From positions 235,499 through 299,498 of the forward strand of contig QEYB01000882.1 in NCBI GenBank assembly GCA_017562135.1: a stretch of 64,000 nucleotides of DNA. The letters are read 5' to 3'. Below, piece by piece: positions 47,430 through 58,290 of the stretch. The notes under the pieces were generated by a model, which ran no database searches, was not told the origin of the DNA, and saw nothing but the letters and a program-made list of their open reading frames with translations. The position numbers and the translations under genes are program-made. The DNA comes from Dipylidium caninum (lineage: Eukaryota; Platyhelminthes; Cestoda; Cyclophyllidea; Dipylidiidae). The first letter of the stretch is position 1, and each line of letters starts with the position of its first letter.

Positions 47430-48801
47430 ATGGATTTCGTTCAAGAGAAATCTCCTTCTCCCTTCAACAAATCTCCCGACTCGCGACTTCTTCCAGTCTC
47501 TCCCTTCTCTTACAATTGCCGCGGAAAGGAAATAGAGTTGCCCAACAACACCCGCGCTTACTTTGTCTCTACTGCTAGTCTGAGCCCCGCCAATATGGGT
47601 ATTGTCCTTGTACATGACATCTTTGGCTTCGAAATTAATAACACTCGACGTTTCGCCGATATGCTAGCTGATCAGTCCAATGCACACGTTCTAATGCCAG
47701 ATTTCTTCCACGGTAAACCGTGGTCCCTAAATGACTTCCCCCCCAAAGAACCTGAAGTTTTCTCACAATGGGTTAAGAACATCTGTCATTGGGAGGATGT
47801 TTCATCGGTATGTTACCTTCTGTTCTACACTGGTTCTCCATATTCAACTCTTTCATTTTGTTCATTTTTCCTGTTTAGCTCCTATCCATCTCGAATGCAT
47901 ATCTCAGGACCCTCCTTGCTGAAGAGCATCACAGAAAGCTGGCTATTCTAGGCTTTTCCTGGGGTGGAAGACAGGTCTTGCGTGCCTGTTGTAGTCGGGA
48001 AAACGGTTATCTAGCAGGCGTTTCGGTAGACGGCCTTATGCTTGAGGAAGAAGATGCTGAGAACCTCACCATTCCGGTATTCTTCATGCCCTCCGGCGAA
48101 AACACATTCATTGAGCCTATCAAAAGGATATTAGACAAACGGCCTTTCGGTGATCGTTGTAGGTGAGTGGTCCTGTCAGTTACTTATTTACTCATGACTC
48201 ATATCTGTTTAGTACATCTCATTTAGGATTATTTCTGGATTATAGTTTCCACCCCAATGAGTATGGTCCATAACACTATATACAGCCCTATTGACTGCAC
48301 TTAGAGATCATGTGAGACGTCGAAATTTCACCCTTTAACCTATTCATAACCGAGGTTTGAGTAATTGAGGTCCTTTCTTTATCATGCCTCTTAGTTTATC
48401 ATTTCACGGCGTTTGCACACCATCGCGAAGTCTGAAGATATTTGTTCAGGAAAAAACATCAGACAAATTCACGCCTTGTATTATGAAATTAACATTCATA
48501 GAGCCTTAAGGAAATATGCATATACTTGTCTCATTATAACAACATGTGTGGCGTGTGTGAAGCATACCTGTCTCCTGCCTCCAGGTATTACACTTTCGCA
48601 GAGGAAGGTCGTGGATTCGCATCAGCTCTGGGCGATCTGAACAATCAGAGCACCCTGGAGGCTGTTAATCAGACAATCACACTGGCGTCAGCTTTCTTCA
48701 TTGAGAATCTCAGACAAGATGGGATTGAAGAAGACGAAGAAGGGGAGATGCCAGAGTCTCCGCGTGTCATTGATTATGAGGCGACGAACGATGATGTTTA
48801 A
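47430..48801 (+). CDS. dienelactone hydrolase family protein, predicted inactive (CMBL-like)
   Basis: Three exons, 47430-47807, 47879-48162 and 48585-48801, in agreeing phases, give 292 aa (family about 240). The alpha/beta-hydrolase core is clear: MGIVLVHDIFGFEINNTRRF, VLMPDFFHGKPW, then the nucleophile elbow and a C-terminal helix. Dienelactone hydrolases cleave cyclic enol esters with a Cys-Asp-His triad. Here the elbow GFCWGG reads GFSWGG (Ser153). The Asp of human CMBL ENDVVIP aligns with Thr202 in GENTFIEP. The His of HGF is Arg230 in EEGRGF. All three catalytic positions therefore look changed. N-terminal (about 45 aa) and acidic C-terminal (about 30 aa) extensions are extra. The frame is intact, so it is likely a pseudoenzyme rather than a pseudogene. 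Ser153 could in principle still act as a nucleophile with other partners. Confidence 0.88.
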
Positions 48802-51800
48802 AGCCTCTAACAAAGAGTTGAATTTTATCCCACAGCTTCTTCTCTTCCATTCTTTTTCGCCTCTTCCTTCCTTCTTTCTTACTATCCCCCATCTAGAAAT
48901 TCTTTGCTTTACCAACTCTTTTCGCTTTTCTGCGTTTGAGTATATTCCCGGGAACCCCGATTCCCCAACTGCCTCTTCCACATTGAGAGGATGATATTAT
49001 CTCTCGAGCCGCACACTGGGTAGATGTGTGCGAGTATTTCCTGAGGTAGGGGAGAACGTAGGCGCCTGTTGGGAAAACCTTGTTGCAGAATGTTTTCCTA
49101 TGGTCTCAGCGTGGTTGTCGTCAGAGCTGAAGCAGTAGTTGGATGGGTTGGTGGGTGAGACGACGATTTCAATCGAGGGTCTGCAGGTCTTCAAGTTGGC
49201 GAGGAGGATCGACCCGTCTAAAAGAGTACTCAAACTCTACACTCGCTCTCTTCTCCTCTCTCCTCAGTCCTTCAATCACCTTGACCCCAACTCAGTGAGG
49301 GTATAAGGTAGGCGAAAGACGGAAGACGAAAAGGGAAAGGCGCAAAGAGAGCATCCCCTAGTTGCACAGTTTGCATTCCAACTCGGTGTGATTTGTCTTT
49401 CCTCTTCGCTAACAACAGCCACTCTCGTGAATCACAACACTGCAGCCTCTTTGAACAACGCCACCTGCATTAACTCCTTCAGCTCTTTAGGTTGATTTCT
49501 GTCGGGCACTTGTCTACGACCTCGACGGGCACACGGGACCTCGAGCGCACCACCAGGCACCACTGGTAACAGAATGCTCCAATGCTGTCTTACCCCACTT
49601 TCCTGGCAGCTCAACTTCTCCACTTCCAAATGGCGGTATTGCTGAGTACGAAGTTGTCAGTCTGCACCTCTTCACCTCCATTTCACAGCCAAACCTCTTC
49701 TTCCACAGGCTTGGAGCCAGTGTAACAATCGTTGTCAGCCATCACCATAGTCGCCACTTCCAGCTACTACTATGCTTGTGTCACGCACATTTGGGCCCCC
49801 AGTTGAGTTGATTTCCAGTGATGTGAAGGCTTTAATGCGGTGCAACCATCAAGTCGAATCAGTTAGCGGGTGCATCAGCAGCATTGGTGAGGGTGAAAGG
49901 GCGCTACGAGACTTACTCGCCTCTAGTGAGTAGTCCTCGAGTCCAGCAATTCTTAGCAAATTACATTTCTTTTTCGTTGCATTATGTTCTTGGGCATAAC
50001 TCGGCGCCCAAGTAAGGTGGAGTAAATGACTGTTGGGAGAGGAGTGAGTGGCGCACTTCACTGGACCCGCAAGAAATTGTGTCAAACGGAGGCGAAGTAG
50101 CCCCTCATGGAGGCAACCGTCTGCATGAATGGACGGGAGTGGGCGGACAGAATGCTCCTTCCAACTTGGAGCATCAAATCTGCGAGGAGGAGATCTCATG
50201 AGGGAGGAAATATGGCAATAGGACTGAGGCACTCCATGAATGTAGGCGTGATTCCGAGAGGAGTGCCTCTGGAGGGAACAATGTCACCACTAATGGGTGC
50301 TCGAGACACAGTGCCCGTGTGGAAAGTAAGAATTGTGACTGGGAGTCCGCAAGGCGGCGTTCAAAGGCAAGAGTGGACCAGGTGAACACGCACTCATGGC
50401 CTTTGTCAATGCTAACCGCTCCAACACTAGCCTACATTGCAACTCAGCGACTCTAGACGCGGACGAACAGGCTTCATCACACCAGCACATTGGTTGGGCT
50501 GACTAACGAAAGCTCTCACCAACGTGAGAATTTGCACTTTCGACCTCCCATCTTGACACTCCTGTGAACATACTGAATGCATATGGGAGGCCAAACGAAA
50601 CGGCGGCGAAGAGACGCCAAGTTTCACAATATTCACAGACATAGAGAAAAGGAGTGAGATTGAATGAGGAGGCCGTCTGTTGATCATTTATCACTCACCC
50701 CGTCACCGGGTAGGCAGGTGATCTCTTAACTCCTTCGATTGGGAGAAGAGGTTACGAGGCTTCAACGTGAATACTCATCAACTGCAAATGGAGTCGTTGA
50801 AGAAGTGATCAACAATGTTGAAGAGAAATCTCTTCATCCCACATGGCCTTGATGGAAAGCGATACGCCAAATGTATGCGGGCTGCAACGATCGGTGGCAC
50901 ACTATTCTGTTCTGCTGCGAACAGAACACTGGCAGTCGACTGCATTTTAATGCACCCGTGCCGACAGCCATGACCAAAATCCTTCCAAACTCAAACTAAG
51001 GCAAAGACGCGCAACAGCAACGTCGCATGGAAGCCAAGTGCGGTACGTGGAAGAAAGGCACCACCAAAGGTAATGCACACGGCTCGCTTACACGTGAAAA
51101 AGGCGAGGACTGCTCCACCTCTCACATGAGACAGAGTAAGGAGACGGAGACGATTAATCGAGGCACACAATCATCTCAGGACGAGATGTAGGGGAGAGCA
51201 ATCCCCACATTTGACAATATCGTGCATAGTGATGTTGCAGACACCTCGAATTTGCGGATGATAATCGAGCTTTGGTCGCAGGTTTTCGTGACCGAGGCGA
51301 CCATGTTGCTCAGGGCACCGACGTCAGCCTCAGTGGTTAACATGACAACACGAATGAGAAATTCGACAAATCAGAGTCACCCGCGCCTCGACAATGGCAA
51401 CGGCAACAACTCCACCATCAGCACTACCACGAGTGCACGATCATGTCGTGCTGTGATTAAGGCATGCAGTTGAGGGAGGAAGAGGACACGTCGGGTGATG
51501 ACCCATGCGCCAGCTACGATTGAGGCCGCCAACGGTGTGCACACCAACTCTCCCACTACGAGCACTTCGTGACTAGTAACGGAGCTACCTCAAGTGGTAC
51601 GACAATGTTCAAATCGAGGTCTCCTGCACTGATCAAAGTATACATGGCACCGAACACCATTCCTCGGTGTCACATATTTAGTGACAATTCACGCTGACAA
51701 TACGGAACAAGCAATATGTGCTCCATGAGCTCGCACACCAAGACGCACAGCTTAATTTCACTGGCAGTGAGGAAAGCTGGTGAGGCGTAGTGCAATGGGT

Positions 51801-53464
51801 ACTGTCAAGACAGAAAATAAGGACAGTTGACCGAGCTCGCCCACTTTACTTCTCCGTTCTACTAGCCTCGTCTCATCAACGCGCAGTCGCAGAATGACAC
51901 GTCGTATGAATCGAGTGAGCGCAACAACAGACATGGCCAATGCTCACGCATTAACGCACCTTATCTAACGAAAAGCTGTGTCCCGAGGCGAGGACTAAGG
52001 ACTACACAATTTGGGGGCGACGAGGCGGGAGAAGCAGCGGCTGGTGAAGAGGTGGCGCTCTCTCATGATGGCTGGCAGAGAGGAAGAGTGAAGGGGGGAA
52101 GAGACCAGCCAATCCGCGCGTTGCCCTTAGACCTTTGTGAGGAGGTATGATCAGGTGAAACATTGAAAAAGTAGACTTCAGCCAGCACCCTACTCGCCCT
52201 CCGAGAGTTTCAACACACAACACCCTTCATTAAGACAAATCAACGCTAACCTCTTAATGACCCGTCTCTCATTTGATATCCCAACTATTCACTGCGATGA
52301 TAACAATAATATGAATAATAATATCTGCTCACACACAAAACGATCACCATACTCTTCTCCCTCTTTCCGCGCTCCCCTCTAAATGCGCTTATGTGGGCCA
52401 TCGGACGATGAGAGATCAACCTCTAGGGTGGAGTAGAGTATGGCTTCTCTGACTACCACCTCTCACGCCATTCGTCCGTCCTTCACTCCCCACACCACAC
52501 ATTCACCACACGGTGCCACCCTCATCACCGAAGGGTGTAGTACCGACCACTTGACAAGGTGGTCGACGCAGCAGACTCGGCAAGGCGAGGACATGGCTCG
52601 TCTACCGGCACTGTCAAGCAAATACGGCCTATGCTCTATACTCAATACCCCATGCCTTATTCCTCATTCTTCCAACATGCTGCTTCGTCCAACACCAAGG
52701 GTAGAGCACATGCCACACCGCAGGCTACTATAATGGGGGAAGTGTAGGGCAGGTAGAAGCAGTCGTTCCCACTTCTTCTCCGTACAACACGCATCCTGTG
52801 GATGTCGCCTTTTTCTATGAAATGAGGAGGCTCCGAAACTCACCCTCATCGCTCACACTTCCACCTTGAGTGGTGGAGAGCACACAACTCTCTACCTCAC
52901 CCACACACGTCAAGCAAGCGCTTCGAGGAAGTCGGTTTGGGTTGAATAAGGTAGCGGATCATACGTTAGGTTAGGAGTAAAGCCCCTCATGTCGAGCAAA
53001 GTGGATGGTCGCTCGACGAGGACGACGCTAACGAGGAGATAACGTGATGCATAAAGCATGAATGATTGCACAAAAACACGAAAACGCATGCAAATGACAT
53101 ACCCGCAGTGCGAAGACTTCCCTCCGCCATCCTCCCCCCAGACATCCACACTGCCCACGATTAACTCAAGGTCATAACACATGTGCTTTCACGCCTTCAA
53201 ACACGAGGGAGAGCAGAAATACCGCTACTCGAGCACTACTTCGCGTCTGACTGGTTGTCACGGGCATTTACTCTCTATTTAAATGATTGAACTGGCAAGC
53301 TGTTCTTTGCGATTTCGATTAAGCCGAGTGTGAGATTGGGGTCGGGCTGACAATGGAGGGGTGGTTCTCGAAGATGTTCGGTGAACAGCAGCACTCGTAG
53401 GAGTATCTCTCGACTCACATGCACAACGGTGAAAGAGAGGAAGTGGGAGAAATGAGGGCAGCAG
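48802..53464. other. gene-free flank of the DLH-like gene entering repeat-rich DNA
   Basis: About 4.7 kb with many short open frames on both strands, none with recognisable domains or exon-like structure. Composition is more GC-rich than the gene-bearing part. The frames look like chance in non-coding, probably repetitive DNA. Confidence 0.45.
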
Positions 53465-53600
53465 TTGGTAGATGACCATGTGTTGGACGACGATATGGTC
53501 CGTGCCTGCAGACTGTATCGTAGTCCGAGTCTTTTTTGCGTCGCGCATGTGGTATGTCGCCATTGCCTGACATCCTTCTTAAACGACGCCAACTTCAGTG
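53465..53600 (+). repeat. copy of a dispersed repeat (family X)
   Basis: It shares TGTTGGACGACGATA, CTGCAGA.TGTATCGT and the exact 14-mer AAACGACGCCAACT with 57440-57580, in the same order. The 14-mer recurs at 56257-56270, and an inverted, diverged copy lies in the right arm near 62830-62990. Confidence 0.65.
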
Positions 53601-54024
53601 ATCTTCAATCTCACGTGCGCGGAAGTGTCAACGGAAGGCATAGCTGCGAGCACGCATTAGCTGAATGCTGTTGGACTATGCACATTTGCGCACTGCCCAT
53701 TTTAACTAAGTCGAGGCGAGAATTGCGATTGATGAAGGGAAGAGGGGGAGGGGGGGAGCGAATTGAGAAGCAAGGTATTAGCTGTGCCAGTGACAGATGT
53801 CGCTGGATCACAGAAATATCGTCCGTCTAAGAGTCTAATTTCCGTTAGATCTCACATGATTTATTTGACGCATCTCTTGTCCTTAATATATTTTATCATT
53901 GAGCTTGTTCTTGTAGAACCTCTTGCCACCTCATTCTTAGGAATTATGCCATCGCCACGTGATGCGTTGACTTTAGGTAGCGACAAACTATTCTGCCTAA
54001 ACGGTCTGTCCACCTGTTTGTACA

Positions 54025-54960
54025 CAATCACTTATAGGTTGTCACTTGTCATGGCGACATTGGAGGAAATAAAGGCAACCCAATTCTACGTAAAATCTTG
54101 TAGATGATGACCTCTTCCTTATTCCCTAATTGCACGGAAACACTCGTTCTATCTTAATTCCGACGACGACACCACTCAAATCGGCTTAGTGCACTAGAGT
54201 GCTACAAAGCATTTGGCAGGTAATGAAGGCGACGAAGGGAAGCGGCCTACCATCTGCTTGAACGTCGGTGTAGCGTGCGAAGAGGAATCAGTTCGTGGAC
54301 GAATTGAAGTCAGGTGAACTCAAACTAAGCAAAAGTCATTCTGTAGACGAGTTACCTTGAAGTGGACTCACCACGAGACTATAAAATTCGGTCGGAAAGG
54401 AAAATACAGGATGATTGGCTATTCAATGTGCAGTGTGTTCCTCTCCGGTTTTTCGCTGACTACCATCTTCCACCACCGTAATCGAAACAGCGTCTGTGGA
54501 CACCTTATGAGTGAGGCGAAAGCGAACAGCCTAAGGAAACAAAAACCTTCTTCTGAGGTACCTGAAAGCCATTAAGGCGAAAGCTATGTCTTGTGAACTG
54601 CCCCAACTTCCCTTGATAGGTCACATCCCTGTCTTTCGAAATCGAGTCGAACCAATGTGCAATTTACCTTCTTTCATACTATGAGCATATGAGTCAAGTT
54701 GTCGCCCTCCCGAGAAGTTAGGAGGCTGAAGCAAATCGACGAAATGGCAGTCAAATGCGTTTCCCACACTGACCTGCTATGTCTGCCATTAGAGTGGATG
54801 CCACGCGCAGTTGTCATTCTATGCAGCCGGCCTAAAGGTGGCAGATGTTTGATCTCACAAATCAAATAATGCCAGGATGAAATTTGAGTGTCTTTAGCTG
54901 CGCTTCCTCTCCATGTAATGCGCAATTCACCGGCTTCTGTCACAGGCTGATGGGGAATGA
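54025..54960 (+). repeat. direct repeat, copy A
   Basis: Pairs with 59185-60210 in the same orientation. Shared blocks appear in the same order: TGTCACT.GTCATG, AATAAAGGCA.CCCA, GCGAAGAGGA.T.AGTT, GACGAGTT, TTCCACCACC, and CTTCCTCTCCATGT.ATG. Identity is clearly below that of a recent duplication, and there are indels. Confidence 0.6.
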
Positions 54961-56476
54961 ACAAAGAGGTAATTTCAGCCGCGTCTAACAGTATTTTGGC
55001 GTGAGCATAAGAGGAGCATGGGTGCGCAGTGGGAAAAACTTAACATTGATGCCATGCTTCCCCTCCGCTACCGTTAATGTTTTATGTCTCCTCGAAGTTC
55101 GCATCGTTCAAACGATGATATCATGGAAAGGTAGCATTCTTTACCTGTCGACGCATTCTGTAGGCATGGACGGTATCGTCGTTTAACATATCATCATCTA
55201 GTAAGTGTTACTCTTCTTCCCGTACTCCTTTCTGCCACGAACTGTTGACGGGTTCAAATTTCTAAGCAAATCCGACAAGCACATTGAAGTGAGACTGCTG
55301 AAAGAGCTTCCTGCCACAAATAGAACTGGCTCTAAATGCCTCATTTTGTCCTGGTTCTGAGCCTTTCTAAAAGATTCCATGTGAGCTAACTGCCTCTTCA
55401 GCAAAAAGGAAAGTCTCTTAAGGCTGTCGGATGTTGCCTTGAATCTGATCAGAAAGTGAAAGGTGCAATCTATCGCATTATTTATTATAGTCATTCGAAA
55501 TAAACTTTTCTGACATCAACGACATTTTTCAACGATGGGGCAAATAATGTTTATTCCCAAATAAGTCTTAGTTTCTAGGGGCACGCAATAAGAAGTTAAT
55601 GTGTGAATATTCGTTCTGGCCAATCCTACGGAATAACACTAGATTTTGCGATGTTTAGTTACCATTAAAGCAATCGAACTAACCGGTTGTGGTGACTGTG
55701 TTGTTTCTGTTAGCAAGTATTTCGCTTACATGCCCGCCTTTGCGACTGACCTCGAGCAGTTCCAACGGCATCTGTGGGTGTCAATCAAGAATGAATAGGG
55801 AGATCTCCGGAAGAAGTAGAAGAGTAGAGAGAGGGTTAATTCGAGGCCATTTATCTGCTTTCAGCAGTGCTCCTTATTCGCACTAGACACAGAAATTTTA
55901 GCTTAACAGTCAAAAGAGCCGCCTGCGTTCATTCATATGGTCACTTCGGAAAGTATTTTCCATTTAGTCATCACAAAGACAGTGAACGGCCTCTGTTGAC
56001 GTGGCCACTTCCTTGGCAATGGCTTGCACCGATGACACTTGGAAACACCGTTTTGTGACGAGTTCCATCCACTGCACTGTCCATCTCAGCTCACTTGGAA
56101 GATGTTGACTTGCGACGCTGTTCCATGGGCATATTTGACGTTACGTTGGTTTGGGAAAGTCCACCGTAGAGTATGATCATCTTCGAGACTAAGCGTAACC
56201 CTAATCCCGACAACGTCGCCTGTTAAGAATGTCGCTATTCAACGACATCCTCCCTTAAACGACGCCAACTTCGATTGCTGCAGTCCCACGTGGAGCAGTA
56301 GGTGTAATTACGCATTGCACAAATGGCGTTGAACCATGCATCTCGACGAACTGACTACTTTGATTTACTTTAATGTGTGGTGTGGTGAGCCAGTTGTGAT
56401 TGATGAGGGGAAAGGGAAAATTAAAAAGGGATCTCATGACACCGCACAGCCGACTTGAAGGTAAGCAATGATTGTA

Positions 56477-58290
56477 GCAGATAAGCATGGCAGCTAAATG
56501 ACACTAATTTCCTCCGATTCTACCGCAATAAATGCCACACACACGTGGCGTCCAGGGTAATGGACGGTACATCAGGCCCCTGTGGAAACTGTATGTGAGC
56601 CACATTTCGCAAGAAACCGTCAGTGCTCACACTTATCAGCACGACGAAGAAAGGACTGGAATTCTCTTAGCATGAGAGAAGGTAATGATTTTCTCTTGCC
56701 CCAGCAAAAGGGTTTCCCCTTCCTTAGGTTTGCGTTTCATCCTGGCCTCTATCTCGTGAGCAGTAGTTCGACTTACCTACGATTCTGCTCCATCAGTTGA
56801 AGTCGTTGCCATGTAACGAAGGTCGACATACCTCCGTGCGACTACTTCTTGAAGAGGCGGTTGTTCACATTGGAAGAACTTGTCACAGTGGAAGGTTCCA
56901 GCAGTGTCGAGCAGTGGTGGAGGATGTTGGCCATCGAGGAATTAGTGAGAAAAGCTTGCTGTACATTGCAGGCCAGTCACCTCGTACCATCCTCCCCCAC
57001 AGATTTTTATAGTCACAGTTCAAGTGCACTTCACTCCAACTCTTCTACCGAGTGACTGCAATTCATCGGCTCGCTGACTTCTCCTCGAACGCCCGACCAC
57101 CGTTCGCGCAGTGACCTGACACTAGTGCCCTCATTGCGCGAAAGTTCTCGTCGGTTGAAGGATGGAAGCCTCGAGACCTCTCGATCTCAAAGTTCTGCTT
57201 CTAACACATATCCGCACCAGCAACGATGTGTCTCACTGTCCAGTACAGAAGCCAGTACATAATCTAGCTTAACTGCAGTATCTGCGCCCACACGAAAAGA
57301 CTGTGAATTCTGCAGGCTTTTCGTTTCTCTCCTGCATAAAGACAATCAACTACCCTGAGTTCTGCTTTACCGGTTGAGTCTATTGGAAGCCATGAGGCGA
57401 CCGTGTTAGGAAGGAAGAAGGCAGAAGGTAAGAGTAGCAGTTGATAGATGACGGGGTGTTGGACGACGATAGCGTCCGTACCTGCAGAGTGTATCGTCGT
57501 TCGGACAATTTTGCGTTGCCAGATAAGAATGTCGCTATTCTATGACATCTTTCCTTTAAACGACGCCAACTGTGATGGCTTGCAGTCCCACGTGGAATAC
57601 TTATCAGAATGACAAAAGGTGGACTGAAATTCTACTTACCGACAAGTCTGCTCGGTTGCGTGGAACGGTGGGAATATGGTGGAAACAGACAGTGGTTCCT
57701 TCGTTCGACTACTCCACGCGGCAGTAGTTGTCCACATGGTGGGTAGATTCTGGGTGTGGGAGATTCTGTCAGCGGCGAGCGGTTGTAGAGAATGTTTACC
57801 ATGGAGGAGTTGGCGAAGAACGCATGCTCCACACTGCAAGGCCCGTCACCGCGGACCACCCTCCCCAGCAGATTTTTATAGCCCCCGTGTAAGTAGAGTT
57901 CGCTGCAATTTGGTGACCGAACGACTGCAATTCATTGACTCGCTGAGTCCTCCTCGAACTCCCGACTGCCGTTCACGCGGTGACCCGACACCCGCTCGCA
58001 AATAGGAAACGTCGTTCTCTGCGTCCCCTGCATACTCTCCATTCCATTCCAGAAGGCCAGAAGGCTTCGATTTCTTCGTGGTTACTGTTGAGACTGTCGA
58101 GAATATTCGATTTGAGAGAGCGTTCATCACTGGATAAAATGTCTCTCACGCATAGGAGCTCTGTTTCCAGGACATTTCGTATACCAGAAATTTGTTGCCC
58201 TCGTCCAGCAAGCAAATCATCGTAAAGACTTCTCGCTGCCTTCACGAGAAAATTTCCATTTCCATGGATTTTTTGTTTCTCTCTTTCTGA
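56477..58290 (+). repeat. left arm of a large inverted repeat
   Basis: The reverse complement of this segment is found at 62041-63990. At the outer end both arms carry CAGCTAAATGACACTAAT, CAATAAATGCC and GACGGTACATCAGGCCC. At the inner end both carry CTCGCAAATAG, TCGATTTCTTCGTGG and TCCATGGATTTTTTGTTTCT. Divergence and indels are moderate. I see no protein-coding content. Confidence 0.8.
56820..57995 (+). repeat. imperfect tandem duplication within the left arm
   Basis: Two subunits, about 56820-57120 and 57700-57995, share GATTTTTATAG, CGACTGCAATTCAT, CTCGCTGA.T.CTCCTCGAAC and CACCG/GCCGTTC.CGC-type blocks in the same order. A family X copy precedes each (near 56225-56300 and 57440-57580). 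Confidence 0.6.

Noticed and set aside
53763..54107. 114-codon open frame on the + strand
   Set aside because: It lies in diverged repeats; the homologous direct-repeat copy does not keep the frame, and no domain is recognised.
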